Program-made: the position numbers and the translations under genes
Assembly (NCBI GenBank): GCA_020740775.1
Contig: JAHEWK010000009.1
Location: 2,852,001 to 2,916,000, forward strand
DNA from: Ilyonectria destructans
Lineage: Eukaryota; Ascomycota; Sordariomycetes; Hypocreales; Nectriaceae
Direction of reading: 5' to 3'
DNA: 64,000 nucleotides
The notes under the pieces: model-generated
Databases searched by the model: none
The model's input: only the letters and a program-made list of their open reading frames with translations
Told to the model about the DNA's origin: nothing
Part shown: in pieces, positions 27,994 through 40,780 of the stretch
How the letters are laid out: every line of letters starts with the position of its first letter
Position numbering within the stretch: position 1 is the stretch's first letter

Positions 27994-30900
27994 GAAGCAG
28001 CCTTAAGATAAGAAGGATATTATATACTATAACTGTAATAAAAAGGGATACTTTATATAAGAATACTATAAACCTAAGAAAGAATAATAATTCCAATCTA
28101 TACCCACTGGATAATAATTATTAAATACTATCTAGAGATAGAAAGGAATAGAAACTGCAGTATAAATACAAACTATTACTATAGTATAAGGTATATATAA
28201 GCACTCTAGCCCGAACTGGTCTGTATATCTATCCAGCTGAAGGCAATACCTACCCCAAGAAGAAGTAGAAGTACTATACCCAGAAGAACCCATCTTAAAA
28301 GTAAATAGATAGGAAAAACAGGCAGAATGGATATTAATGCCAGAACCACTAGCAACCTAACTATTAGCAGAGATATTAAGAATAATAGCTATAGTACAAT
28401 AAGAAAAATAATTAGTAACCTACTGAAGAGGAATACTGAAAGTACTGGATACCCAGAATGATATTCCGGATAAGCAGCTAGATGATTACAATATTAGGAA
28501 TAAATATCCTAACCCCAGCAATAAAGAAAGACTGGACCCTTATGCAGAAGAATATATACCTAGCACCCCAGAAGAAATAAATTAAATAGCAATAGAGAAA
28601 CTATAGTGGGATAAGGCTATACTCAATAAGTAAGGTAAATAATAATAGGAAAATAAAAGAGCTATATACTAATAACTTATAAGAGAATAACAGAATACCA
28701 AATAATATAAATCTATCTATCTTTATATAATAATAAGATATAAAGTAAGAGACTGTATAGTAAAACCTAAAGAAGAGTTTAGAGATAACTCTATTCTCTA
28801 CCCCAGTATAGAAGGATATAACTAAATCTTATAGATTTTATACTACTATCTATAATACTATTACTACTTAAAGAATAAATAGACTTATAACTATTACCCC
28901 CTAAGACTACTAGGAATTTCTATTATCTAACTATATATAAAATATAATATAGAGTACTATAAAAATACTAATAGATACCCTAAGTATTATATTACTATTC
29001 TGAAAGCTAAAATAACCAGATTTCTATAATAGTATATATAAGGATTATAGAACCCTTAGAATTACTAATACCAGAAATGCCGGATTTATATAAAAACTAA
29101 GGTATACCTTTAGTATTAAGTATAGAAAGAATAAAAATATTTTCCATAAGAATAAAAATACTTCCAACCAGGAGAAACTGGATATAATAAGTTATCTAAT
29201 AATAACACCTAATAAAGGGAAATAGAGAGCTAGCTTGGGATAATTAGGGAAGAAAAGCTAACATCTAACTAATAAAATAAGACTACTATAATAATAAGTA
29301 AGCAGGATAGCTATAAGAAATATAAAATAAGGAAAAGTTCTCTCTATATATAAAGAATAAATAAAAAATACATTCCTATCTCTATACCTAATAATATCTA
29401 TAAGGAAATATTCATAATAGATTATAGTATTTATATATACCTAATATATAATAAAGAGAAAAGGAAAACCTATAGATATATATACAGAATATATAAAGAT
29501 AGATTTAACTTTAAATAATAAACTGGTAGATAAGCTAAAGACTGAGAATAGTATAAGGTAGTCTGAATATAGATAAAAAACCACCCTTACCCTCTATAAT
29601 AGAGTAATAAATAGGCCTGAAGCTAGAAGAAGTAAAACTCCCAGTAAGAGCTCTATATACTATAGAAAGTATAAGAATAAATTACTTAAAAATCTAGATA
29701 TAAATTAAGAAATACTAATATACTGCACTGGTAGATAGCAGTATAGAATTTAACTACCTTTACCCAAAAGTAGTAAATAAGCTGAAGCTACTATAGAGGA
29801 ATAAATTAAACCTATATTAAGTATAGAACCTTAAAGGAATAAGTTTTAGTTATAATAATAGATATATTACCAGGGAGATTAATTACCTTAAGGTTTTTAT
29901 AAATAAATATAATAAGGGTATCTCTTTTAATATTATCCCCTCAGTATAATATAATTTAGTTTTAGGCTACCTATAGCTGTAATAAGTAAACCTACTGATT
30001 AATTAGAGGACTGGCTAAATAACCTTTAATAATATCAATAATTATTCCTTCTATAAATAGAATTCAGATAATAATAATATAAAATCTTAAATTTTAACTG
30101 GTAATAGTATCAGTAAAGTAATATATAATAATATAATAGATATTTCGCCACCCTAAGGCACTAGATATAAATACCGCAATACCTAAAATAATAAGATATG
30201 CCGCATTATTGTATAAGTATGAGTATAATTTATAAAACTTAATAAAGAACTAAAGGAAATAAAGGAAGCAGAAAAGATAGATAATAGACTTAAGAATATC
30301 CCTCTTACTTACTGTATCTATAAAAAGCTATTTGCTGAAGAAATAGAAATAGACCTACTTCAGTACAGTTAATAGGACTATAAAATAGTACTAAAAGATA
30401 GAACTACAGCTAAGTTCTATAAGATTTATAACCTTAATAAAGTTTAACTCTATATATTAAAAGAATACCTTAAAGATATATTAAAAAAGGGATTTATCAG
30501 AATATTAAAGTCCTCTACAGGATACCCAGTTATATTCATCCTAAAGAAAAATAGAAAACTACAATTAGTTATAGACTACTAACAGCTTAATAATATTACT
30601 ATTAAGGACTAAATACTATTACTACTTATTAATAAACTAAAGGATTGATTATATAGCAAGAAGTGGTTTACAGCCCTTAACCTTAAAGGAGCTTATAATT
30701 TTATCTATATTAAACTAGAAGATAAATAGAAGACTGCCTTCTGCACGAAATATAGACTTTTTGAATATCTAGTTATACCTTTTAGACTTACTAATATACC
30801 GGCGACCTTTTAATAGATAATTACTAATATACTATAGAAATATCTTAATATCTTTATTATATATTACCTTAATAATATCCTTATTTTCTCCGATATAGAA

Positions 30901-33900
30901 GAAGAATATACAGAATATATCTATACAGTACTCAGGAAACTATAGAATATAAACCTCCTTATTAAACCTAAGAAAAGTAAGTTCTATACAGATAAAATGG
31001 ACTTCCTTAGATATACTATCTATCTAAATAAGATCTATATAGATTGTAAAAAGATTAAAGCTATTAAAGATTAACTGAAACCTAAAAATATTAAGAAAGT
31101 ATAGAGCTTCCTAGAATTTACTAACTACTACTAAAAGTTTATTTATAATTTTAAAAGTATTAGATATACCCTTATAGAACTTATAAAGAAAGAAGTGGAT
31201 TTTAAATAGAATACTAAGGTACAGAAGGCTTTTAATAATATTAAAAAAGTAATTCTTAGCAAATTAATCTTAGTTATATTTAATCTTAAGAAAGAAGTTA
31301 AGCTGGAAATAGATTTTTTTAATTTTAATTTAAGATTCTAAATAGAATAGAGAGATATTAACAGGAAGTTATATCTAATTGCCTTCTACTTATATAAACT
31401 CTATAGAGTAGAGCTTAACTACTCTATCTATAATAAAGAATTTCTTACTATAGTTAACTTATTTAAAAAATTCTAATACTACCTCTTAGGAAGTAAGTAT
31501 AAAATTAAGGTCTATACTGACTATAAGAATATCTTATACTTTATAACTACTTAAGAGCTTAATGGTAGGTAACTTTACTATATAGAATACCTATTGAAAT
31601 TTAACTATATTATTATCTATAAAAAAGGATTGGAAAATAGCAGAGTAGATACTATTAGTTAACAATCCGACTTTAATATTGGTATTACTAAGGAAAATAA
31701 ATAACTTCTTAAGCTGACCCTAGAAGGATATCTTAAGTAGAGATATATTACTAACCTCTATAAGTATAAGGAAAAATAGTATAATATAAATAAAATACTT
31801 AGTAAAGAATAGCAGATAAGGATCTATAAGGAATACTTATTTTATAATAATAATAATAAAGTATTTTCTAATAAGTTTAATTATAACTGTAGAATACCAA
31901 TATACTATAAATAGGTATTTATACCTTAGAAACTAGTACCTAGCTTCCTAAAGAATAGAATAAAATACTATTAAACTAAAAGGCTTATAAAAAGCTAAGC
32001 CTATAAAAGATTCTATTATAACTATATAATACCTAAAAATAATAACTACCTATAGATAGTATGTCCGGAGTGTAATAAGAAACTTAAGATAATATAGAAG
32101 GACCTACTAGAAACTCTAAATAAAGAATAGCAAAATAAGATATAACAGTACTACTGTTTTAATAATAATAATAATACTATCTACTTCTATAAGTATAACT
32201 ACTAATATAGAATATCTATCTATAAGAAATAAGTCTTTATACCTCTAGAATATATACCTAAATTCAGTAAAGAATATATAAGAAACTACTAGAAATAAGG
32301 ACTTATACTCAACTAGATATATATTAGGTTTTATTAGAGATTTATTATTAATATAGTAGATTTTAGATAATATAATATCTATAAAGAAAGAGAAATAGAA
32401 CCCTAATAGCCCCTAGAACTAGCAAAGAAAGTACAATTCGTTAATAAGCTCAATAAAAAAATACTCACAGCAATATATATAGTAGAATAGGAAAACCCAC
32501 TGCTTAAGGAAATCCAGAAGTATAATAGTATACTACCTAAAGATAAATAAATAGAAAGATTATAGGTTCCTAAAGAACTATAATAATAATTAGTATAAGA
32601 TATTTATAAATACCCTCTATATAGATATTAGGGTATTAATAGAACTCTTAATAGGCTTAGAATAATATATTTATTCCCCTAAATAAAGAAAGCTATCTTA
32701 AATACTATTAAAGGATATAATTTATACTATAAAATTAAATTACTATAATATAAGCCTTATGGACTATTATAACTACTACTAGTAGTATAACGACCTTAGG
32801 AATCTATTACTATAGACTATATTATTAAGCTCCTGCTATCTGAAGATTTAATAACTGGAGTACTTTATAATAGTATATTTATTATTATAGATAGATTTAT
32901 AAAGTTCTTATACTTTCTACCCTATTAAGAGTCTATTAATATAGAATAACTTTCTTATATATTTTTAAGAAATATCGTCAGTATATATAGATTACTAATA
33001 GAGATTATATCTAATAGAGGAATAACATTTATATCTAAGTTCTAATAAAAATTAATAGCTTAAATAGAATTAAATTATAAACTTATAACAGCTTGGAGAC
33101 TATAAGTGGATAGATAAATAGAAAGATTTAATTAAATAGTAGAATAGTATCTATAGTGCTATATTAACTATAAGTAAAATAACTGGATATAGAAGTTGCC
33201 TATAGTATAACTGGCCTATAATATGTTTACCTTAGGAATAACTAAGCTTATACCAGCTTATACTGATTTCGGATTTACCCCAGATGCCTATAGATTAGTA
33301 TAAGAAGAACTGCTAAATACTAAAGCAATTCTTACTACTGACTAGCTATAATAGCTATATAAAGAAATATATATAGAACTGAAATTTATATATAAATAAA
33401 TAAAAAAATATTATAACTAAAAAAAATTAAAGGGATTAATCTTCTAGAAGGGAGATATAGTCTACCTTATAATAAAAAATATTATGACGAAAAGGCCGAA
33501 TAATAAATTGGACTTTAAATTTATTAGACTGTATAAAATTTTGGAAAAAATCTCAGAAAATAACTATAAATTGGACTTACTACTGAAGGTTAAGCTCTAT
33601 TTAATCTTTTATATTTTATTACTTAAATTAGTAGTAAATACTATTTATATTAAAATATAGAATAATAATTAAGAAATAGAAGTTAAGAATAATTAGAAAT
33701 TTATAGTTAAAATAATCCTTAATATAAAAAGAGAAAATAATAAAATAAAATATCTTATAAGATAGGAAAATTATAACCTATTAGAAGATATATAGAAACC
33801 CTATAAACACCTTATATATTATTAAGCCAGATTAAAGAACTTCCTCAGATAGAGAAGTACCCCAGGAAATATATATTAGAATAGATTCTAGAACCTTAAC

Positions 33901-34605
33901 TATATATAATACCTTCTAAAGAACCTTTACTAATAATAATAGATAAGAAATTAAATAAAAAACCTATAGTATTTCAGTTAATAAGGTCTATTACTAAAAT
34001 AGACTGCACAGAAATTACTACTTCTGACTTTAACTATTTAGTCTTATTTAGTTTATTTATAGATATAAGACTACAGTTTAATATCTAGGTACCTTTTTCA
34101 ACTAACTGATATTTCTAACGATAGAGTTATATTAAATAAGAGAGATACTTATTTAACTGCTATTATAGCTGGATAAGTTCCTCCTTAGTAGCCTTCTCAA
34201 TAGCCTCTAAGTGCTATTTTTCAAGTACTAAGCGATCTACTATATTAAAAATTAGAATAAATAATATTATAGGGGAACCCGGAATAACCTTACCTACTAC
34301 TAGAGAGATACCCTAACTATTATAGAAGCAACCCCAGCGCGTATATTCAATATACTTAAAGTAGTCTTTCTTTATTATATACTTTAAATTCCGCGGCGAA
34401 TAGTAAGAATAAGGTATAACAACAAAACCCATAGTGGCAATTAAAACTGCCTGCACTTTTCGGTTTCTTATGGACTTAGCTGAAGATATATCGTCAGCAA
34501 ACTATAAGGGGAATATAGAACTAAGTGCAAATATATAAAGGGAAAAACTCAAAATAGGCCTGGTATCTGGCCTTAAGGATAAAGACTAACAGAGGGGAGA
34601 TATTA

Positions 34606-35038
34606 TATTACAACCCGTGCCGTATAAGCACCTAACGTTACGTATACCCTATAAATCTTCCCCAATTAGAGTTATTTCAGTATAGCTTACACTACACTAA
34701 GGAGACTTATCCGTAAGCCCCTTCAGCTTATATATAAGCCTCTACAGCTTACCTATAATTCTAAGGCTTACTGCTATAAGCCTCACCTAACGCCCCAGTA
34801 TATAGATATATATTTATTAGTACTTTCCTAGACCTTTAGCTTTTAATATAATTTGGTTACTTTAATTACCTTAACTTACTATACCTCACCGTACTTAACT
34901 ATTACCAGATGTAATATTACCCAGTAAGTAACGTCCTAATCTATCTGCTAATATAAATCTACAGTTTATCTACTAGTAACCACTCTCCTGCCTACCCTAT
35001 ACTATATATACGGCAGACTTAAGAGCATGACTGTTATA
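34606..35038 (+). repeat. 3' LTR of the gypsy element
   Basis: 433 bp, the same length as the 5' LTR; starts TATTACAACCC (expected TG now TA) and ends CTGTTATA. The exact first base could lie up to 5 bp further left. It is followed directly by the target duplication TTAAG. Confidence 0.85.
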
Positions 35039-35043
35039 TTAAG

Positions 35044-35560
35044 GTTTCTTATTAAGAAAATAAAAGTATTATTATTATACCTTTATTTATACTTTAAGCT
35101 AAATAAAGTAACTTTAAATAGTAAGTAAAAAGCTAATAAATTAAGCTTTTAATAATAAGTAGTAAGCTTAAATAATACTATAAATTTAAATTAAAAAAAA
35201 GTAAATAACTTAATTTAGTAGTAAATTAATTATAGAAATACTTTTCTATAGCTAAATAGATTTATATTAAATATACCTATTATTGTAGCTATAATAAGTA
35301 ACTATAAAAAAGTTTTTAATTTTATAAAGTTTACTATTACTTTAAAAAGATATTCTCTACTTAAATTAACTATTAAGTGAGTTTAATTACTAAAAAGCTA
35401 AATTAAAAGTAAGTATATTATACTAAAGAAGCTGTATTTAAATAAAGCTATTTAGAATATAGATTAAAATCCTCTAAACCTAGGGATAGCTTTATTCTAA
35501 CTGTTTATATATCAGATATCAGTTAATTAATTAATTAGTTTACAGATAGATAGTAAATTG
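35044..35560. repeat. AT-rich, RIP-like DNA right of the gypsy element
   Basis: About 0.5 kb of almost pure A/T sequence beyond the target duplication; probably the other half of the older repeat interrupted by the gypsy element. No frame or motif can be read. Confidence 0.55.
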
Positions 35561-36518
35561 TCAGTTCAGATCAGATTTTAGTCCAGATCTAATCTGATTA
35601 ATCTGACGGCAGCGCTGGTTGTCTCCGCCGCTGATCTTCCGGACTGAGACTCCCGTAAAGCGACTCCAGAGTCCAGAGGATGGCAGTTCCTTTCCAGTAG
35701 TGATAGGCTCTACGTGGGACATTGGGTACAAAGAGATCTGTACTTCAACGTCGACCGCCCAGCTCACGGTGTCATGCTGCCCATCGTCCGAGCTCAAGTC
35801 AAAGTCCTCGCTGTTACCAACGTGACAACCTGCCCCAACTACGACGTGGCAGTAGATCAGGGCGTCTGCCCCATGAGCCCCCATATCTGGCACTCTCTCC
35901 AACCTGCTCGCTCTCGGGAGTTTATCTTGTTGATAAGGCTTAACTACACCCAAGTTTTTCGGCATTCGGTCGGACCGGTGATTCGACCCCACCGAATCAC
36001 AGGTGCCGAATTGGTAGCTACCCGGCACCAGCTTCTCTCTCCACCCTTATCCCCAGACCTAATTGGCAATCGCCCCCGCAAGATAATACGGCTTTCTCCC
36101 TCCTTCTGGTCCACCATAATCCGGGGTTGTAACACACGATACGACGGCATTACCCCGCGTTACCGCCATCCCATTGCGGAATTAACCAAAAAAAGGGAAC
36201 GGATGCTCTGCTAATGTAGAAAAGTGCCCATACCCAATATAGCAATGCTGAGGGGTATAGCCGGCATCGTCACAATGGATATGACGGCGATCATCACGAT
36301 ACAATGGGAGTCACATTTGGATCATCATCTAGCATTCATAAATGCTACTACAATGACCTGGTCTATCGTAGGGGTTTTAATTGGGGTTAGTTACGGAAAG
36401 AACACACCGACGCTCTCTTATTTTAACATTGGAGCACAAGGAGCTGTGGGAGCTACCGAGAGTGTTTTACAAGTAATGCATTTCCAGCCGTGAAGTTAAG
36501 CTTCACTATCTAAGATAG
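35561..36518. other. GC-normal stretch of unknown content
   Basis: Composition returns abruptly to normal at about 35560. Long open frames exist on both strands (35561-36028 minus, 155 codons; 35714-36214 plus, 166 codons) and overlap each other, so at most one could be real. Neither contains a family signature I recognise. An 11-bp match to the core of the promoter repeat found at 37.8-38.1 kb occurs here on the minus strand (36139-36149). It may be decayed gene sequence or the 3' flank of the dioxygenase gene. Confidence 0.35.
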
Positions 36519-37478
36519 CTAGTACGGCTTCACACCTGCTAGACGGAGCAGCTTATCAGTCATTCCAGGCTTCTCAAGTGGTTCCTCGCGATCTCGAGGA
36601 TCTCTCGTGCCATCTGGGAGGAAAGTCTTCTCATTCCTCATGCGAATGTTATCATGTGGCCAATGTGTTGTTCCGCCAAACTTTTGAAAGACCTCGGATT
36701 TGAGAGCAAGCGTCTCGGGTGTAGCCAACTTCGCGGGCGAATAGGCGGCATAGATGACTGTTCGGATGGTGCTGCTTGTTTCGGCTGGCTCTGCTCCATA
36801 GTGGATGGTGCGACTATCCCATACAATCAAATCGCCAATATCAGCACACACTTTATGCGGATTCAAGCCTTGGCCTTTGAACCACGCAAGTTCGTCCTTG
36901 TTCAGGAGGTAAATGTCCTTGCATGTCCACTTGGACCTATCTGCCTGTGAATCAAGCCATTTGTCGTGTAGCAGGTGTGAGCCAGGATAAACCACCAGTC
37001 CTCCATCATTTGGACCGGCCATCGAGAGGTTTATGATGCCCTGAATGCAGTGCAGGCCGCGACGCAGCGGGCTTTGGTCAACGTGTTCCCACGCCTTCAG
37101 TCGTCCCACATCCTTACGGTTTGGGAATGTAATATTCAGACTGTCAAAGCTCACGAGAAGCTCATCGGAGCCCCAAATCTTGGAAAAGGCATCCAAGACT
37201 CCAGGTTCCAAACGAGCATCCCACATAAACTTTTCATGAGCCACTCTGTAACCACCAATAGTATTGATGGGGCTATGGACAGGCAGGTTCTCTTTGCACC
37301 AAGTCTCCGGGTTGTCATAGTCCAGGGCATCATTACCAAAGGACTTGAGCCATTGGCGGGCCCTGTACTGGTATTCCATCGCCCGCTCACGCGGAATGGC
37401 TCCCTTGACGACCGCAAAGCCATCTCTCTGAAGATCTGCCATCCAGTCGTTGCTCTTTGCACTGAAACTAGACATCAC
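36519..37478 (-). CDS. Phytanoyl-CoA dioxygenase-like (PhyH) Fe(II)/2-oxoglutarate oxygenase
   Basis: Non-haem iron oxygenase that would hydroxylate an unknown small molecule using 2-oxoglutarate and O2. 319 residues in one exon, a usual length. The double-stranded beta-helix motifs are present: WEHVDQSP gives the HxD iron ligands His132 and Asp134, and IVWDSRTIHYGAEP gives the distal His226; Arg239 (STIRTVI) is a likely 2-oxoglutarate contact. GGLVVYPGSH is the conserved strand typical of PhyH. No signal peptide. The start could be 37478 or the next codon (MMSS). Divergent from a Dal5-family permease with a 987-bp shared promoter rich in a 13-bp repeat, so the permease may import the substrate. 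Confidence 0.9.
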   Translation of the reverse strand: MMSSFSAKSNDWMADLQRDGFAVVKGAIPRERAMEYQYRARQWLKSFGNDALDYDNPETWCKENLPVHSPINTIGGYRVAHEKFMWDARLEPGVLDAFSKIWGSDELLVSFDSLNITFPNRKDVGRLKAWEHVDQSPLRRGLHCIQGIINLSMAGPNDGGLVVYPGSHLLHDKWLDSQADRSKWTCKDIYLLNKDELAWFKGQGLNPHKVCADIGDLIVWDSRTIHYGAEPAETSSTIRTVIYAAYSPAKLATPETLALKSEVFQKFGGTTHWPHDNIRMRNEKTFLPDGTRDPRDREEPLEKPGMTDKLLRLAGVKPY

Positions 37479-38465
37479 GTTAGTTCAAGCCGTTAGAGAT
37501 ATCGATGAAACGAGGTGCATACAGCATAGTCTCCGGTGGAGGCCCAAAAGTTTGAGAGGATGGCAAAGCAAACGTAGCAGACATGTCTGATGAGATTCCA
37601 AGAAGGTGTTTGTGAAATGAGTACAATAAGTTGGCGTTGGATATCCTGGTGGAATGGATGGGGACAATTTGAAGGATAGCTTTTTTTCATTGATCCTGGC
37701 GAGAATAATCGTCTCCCTTTATTCTCCCCATGTGACACCTGAAGATAGACGGAACGACAAATTGCCGACATTGCAAAAGCTGACGAAAGCTGTTGCTGGC
37801 GCATTGGGTTTGCCGTCGTATCACCTTCCCCTCAAAAAATTGTTTCTTGGCACAGGCTGTTAGTGTTGTGGTAGACAGGCAGGGGACCCCTGCTTCCTTG
37901 GCGTTAAATATAACATACATACATATATTTGCCGTCGTATCATACCACGTCACGAAGCTAGCATGGGTGCCCGATTTCACAGTTATCAAGCTATTAAGGG
38001 TTTGCCGTCGTATTTTAAGCGCCGAGCGCGGGTGTCTTAGCGAACATGGTAGGCTGACTCGTGCGTGGAGTTTGCCGTCGTATCTGGCGCAGGTTCCAAG
38101 GCTCTATCGCAGTCTCGGTCAAGTAGGCTTTACCAGATTGAGATAAGTGGAGGTCATTATCTCGTTTCAGGACTGGCTTCATGCCTCAAAGTGGGTAGGC
38201 TACGGGAATCGTTCAAAATGGGTTAGCTTGGCATAACTACAAGAGGGGTTGTCGATAAGCCCTGACTGCCAGCGCGCTGTACGAAGACTTTCGTACCTTG
38301 ACTCCAACTTTCCATCCTGGCCTGCTGCTACCCTCAGTGATTTCTATAAAGTTAAAGACCACAACCCACCTCAACTGTTATTGCCATCGCATTCTTCAGC
38401 ACCTCTAGCCCATTCAGTCTTATTTTCGAGTCTCGAGTCGCCAACTCCTAAAAACAGAAACAAAA
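37479..38465. promoter_or_regulatory. Divergent promoter with four copies of a 13-bp repeat
   Basis: Region between the dioxygenase and permease starts. TTTGCCGTCGTAT occurs exactly at 37809-37821, 37928-37940, 38001-38013 and 38071-38083, all on the plus strand, with start-to-start spacings of 119, 73 and 70 bp. The reverse complement holds CGACGGC, so each copy has one CGG triplet as used by Zn2Cys6 proteins. The core (TGCCGTCGTAT) also occurs in reverse at 36139-36149. The repeats are the probable binding sites of a dedicated regulator, for which the gene at 40781-42701 is the natural candidate (inference). Confidence 0.75.
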
Positions 38466-40338
38466 ATGGCTGATGTCAATCGCGACTCAAGCCCTATGGA
38501 GCCTCCTCCGTTGGGGAATGCCGCCAATACATACAAGAAGCAGACTGATGGAGTAGTTTCATCCTCGAGTGACCGTGAATCAGTCCTTGAGGTCGGACTC
38601 TCTGCTGAAGAAGACCGCCGCCTTCTTCGAAAAATTGACCTCTGGTATGTTCTGCGGTTTGAAACGACACCACCCAAATCCCATGATTTGGATCATTATT
38701 GACGTGACACTCCACGTACGCATAGCTTGCTTCCTGTCCTCGCAATTTCGTACATGCTACAGTACTTGGACAAATCTGCCATGGGTTATACGGCAATTAT
38801 AGGTCTCCGTGACGACTTAAACCTTATAGGACAGGACTACTCCTGGGCCAGCAGCTTCTTCTACTTTGGTTATTTGGCAGGATCAGCTCCTGCCGCGTTC
38901 TTGATTGTGCGATTTCCAGTCGGTCGATTTATGTCAAGCACAATGTAAGCCCGACTTTTTTTGTCAACTTTCTTTTTCGACAATATTCAGTAGCTGACAA
39001 ATTCCCAGTGGTGTTTGGGCCGGTATCCTCATGTTGATGGCTGTCTGCAAGAATGCCGCAGGGCTGTGGGCTGCGCGCTTCTTTCTCGGTTTCGTGGAGT
39101 CAGCCATTGCGCCAGGCATGGCTGTCATCATTTCCATGTGGTACAAACGCTCGGAGCAACCGCTTCGCCAAGCCGCATGGTTTATGGGCAACGTGATGGG
39201 GGGACTCTTCGGCGGTCTCTTGTCTTACGGCATCGGCCACATTAACTCAATTGCCCCATGGAAAGTACGAAGCCACAAGGTGAAAATCCTCGTCCATCAG
39301 TTTGACTTACACGTTTTGTAGGGCCTATTTCTGCTCTTTGGTGGAGTTACAGTCTTCTGGAGTTTAATTGCGTTCTTCCTTATTCCTGATAGCCCGCTGA
39401 CTGCAAGATTCCTTTCTGAAACCGACCGTTATAAGGCAGTCGAGAGGGTGAACGAGAACCTAACTGGCATTAAAAGCAATGAATGGAAGTGGTATCAGAT
39501 AAAAGAGGCTCTGATGGACCCAAAGACATGGTTCCTCGTCCTCTTTCAGCTCGCACAGACCATTCCTAATTGCGTGGGAACTGTAAGTACTCAACCTGCT
39601 TCAGAAGCAAAATTTTCAAAGAGCATGGCGGCAAATCGAGAATATGAGACTCACATCCATAATCTTAGTTTGCATCAATCATTGTAGAGGGCTTTGGGTT
39701 TTCGAAATTCGACACTTTGCTAGTTCAGCTAATCGGCACCGGCTTCCAAATTGTCTTCGTCGCCACGTCAGCCATCGGCAGTTCATATCTCAAAAATACT
39801 CGCACGCTTTGGATGGTATTGATGAGTCTCATCGCCCTATCTGGAGCCGTGATGATCCGTGAGATCAATGCTGAACGTGTATGGGCGCGTTTCATGGGCT
39901 ATTGCCTTATCATCGCCTTCTCGGCTAACTTCCCACTGACAATGGCTATGATCACCGCCAATACGTCCGGTTTTACGAAGAAGACGGTTACAACGTCTTT
40001 GGTAAATATATTCATCTCGTATGCAAAACACTATCTAACAGTATGGATAGGTTTTCATTGCATATTGTACCGGTAATATCATTGGCCCCCAGTTAATGTT
40101 TGCCCGTGAGGCACCAAGCTACCCCTCTGGCTTCGCAGCTATTGTCGCATGCCTTAGTGCGAGTGTGTTCCTTATCCTGGGCTTGCGATTCTACCTTATC
40201 TTTGAGAATAAGAAGCGTGACAGAGCAGGGGAATCTCCTGTTGCTGGTCAGGTTTATGGCGTTCCTATTCCGACAGGGGAGTTAAATCTCCTCGATAAGA
40301 CTGATCGTGAACTGCCTCAGTTCAGGTACGTCTACTGA
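38466..40338 (+). CDS. MFS transporter, Dal5/allantoate permease family (anion:cation symporter)
   Basis: Plasma-membrane permease for an organic anion, amide or vitamin-like compound; substrate unknown. 511 residues from six exons: 38466-38644, 38726-38944, 39009-39264, 39322-39582, 39669-40001, 40051-40338, with introns of 81, 64, 57, 86 and 49 bp; every junction restores the frame. Family hallmarks: LRKIDLCLLPVLAISYMLQY then LDKSAMGY in helix 1 (spliced at intron 1), FFLGFVESAIAPGM, MWYKRSEQPLRQAAW, VFIAYCTGNIIGPQ (spliced at the last intron) and the C-terminal TDRELPQFRYVY, the classic ending of this family. Head-to-head with the PhyH oxygenase and tail-to-tail with a Zn2Cys6 regulator. 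Confidence 0.93.
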
Positions 40339-40780
40339 ACTAGCTGTGGGTAGAGTTTCTGGTATGGCGGAGATATGCTATTGCACGCTCGGGTCAATCA
40401 GTGTCATGATATAGCCTAAACTCTCTCTTTAGAAAGGAGGAAATTCATATATCAAGTATTAATACTGCTTTTGTTCGTGAGAGATGTAATGGCGTTGGGA
40501 TGGTTGTTGAATAATATTGTATCAATTGCTGTTGTTTTTGTCGTACCATAATCTTATTGCCGTAAAGAGTCTTAGGGATGGTTAAACTAGAACACACGCA
40601 ATATGATTCATGACATGTTGGAAGAGCCGTTTGTTTGGTTTTCGTTTTCTTAAATCTTTTAGCCAGTGTTGGCTGGATCTTCAATTTTCGTCTTCGTTTA
40701 TCAATTAGTTGTAAAGTACTTGCTTAAAATAAGGCAAAAGTAAGATGCAATACACCATTCTTATCAGCATTTCATGGCCA
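40339..40780. other. Convergent 3' intergenic region
   Basis: 442 bp between the ends of the permease and the regulator. T-rich and A-rich tracts fit 3' UTRs. No gene supported. Confidence 0.6.

Larger units (their letters stand above)
26197..35038 (+). mobile_element. Ty3/gypsy LTR retrotransposon (chromovirus-like), RIP-inactivated
   Basis: 8842 bp between two 433-bp LTRs and flanked by the 5-bp duplication TTAAG (26192-26196 and 35039-35043). Frames are full of stops, but motifs can be followed left to right: a gag-like region from about 26650; a CCHC knuckle (YNCNKKGYF) near 28020; a protease-like ALVDSS near 29725; reverse transcriptase around 30380-31000 (AYNFIYIKLEDK, then the YLDD box decayed to YLNNILIF); RNase H to about 31650; integrase about 32050-33470 (ITIDYIIKL, IIDRFIKF); a chromodomain-like end (ENYNLLEDI) near 33760. 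A polypurine tract (AGAGGGGAGA, 34591-34600) precedes the 3' LTR. The order PR-RT-RH-IN places it in Ty3/gypsy. A later solo LTR interrupts gag. Not functional. Confidence 0.9.

Noticed and set aside
35561..36214. Long overlapping frames on both strands (155 and 166 codons)
   Set aside because: They oppose each other and neither has a recognisable domain or start context; not called as genes.
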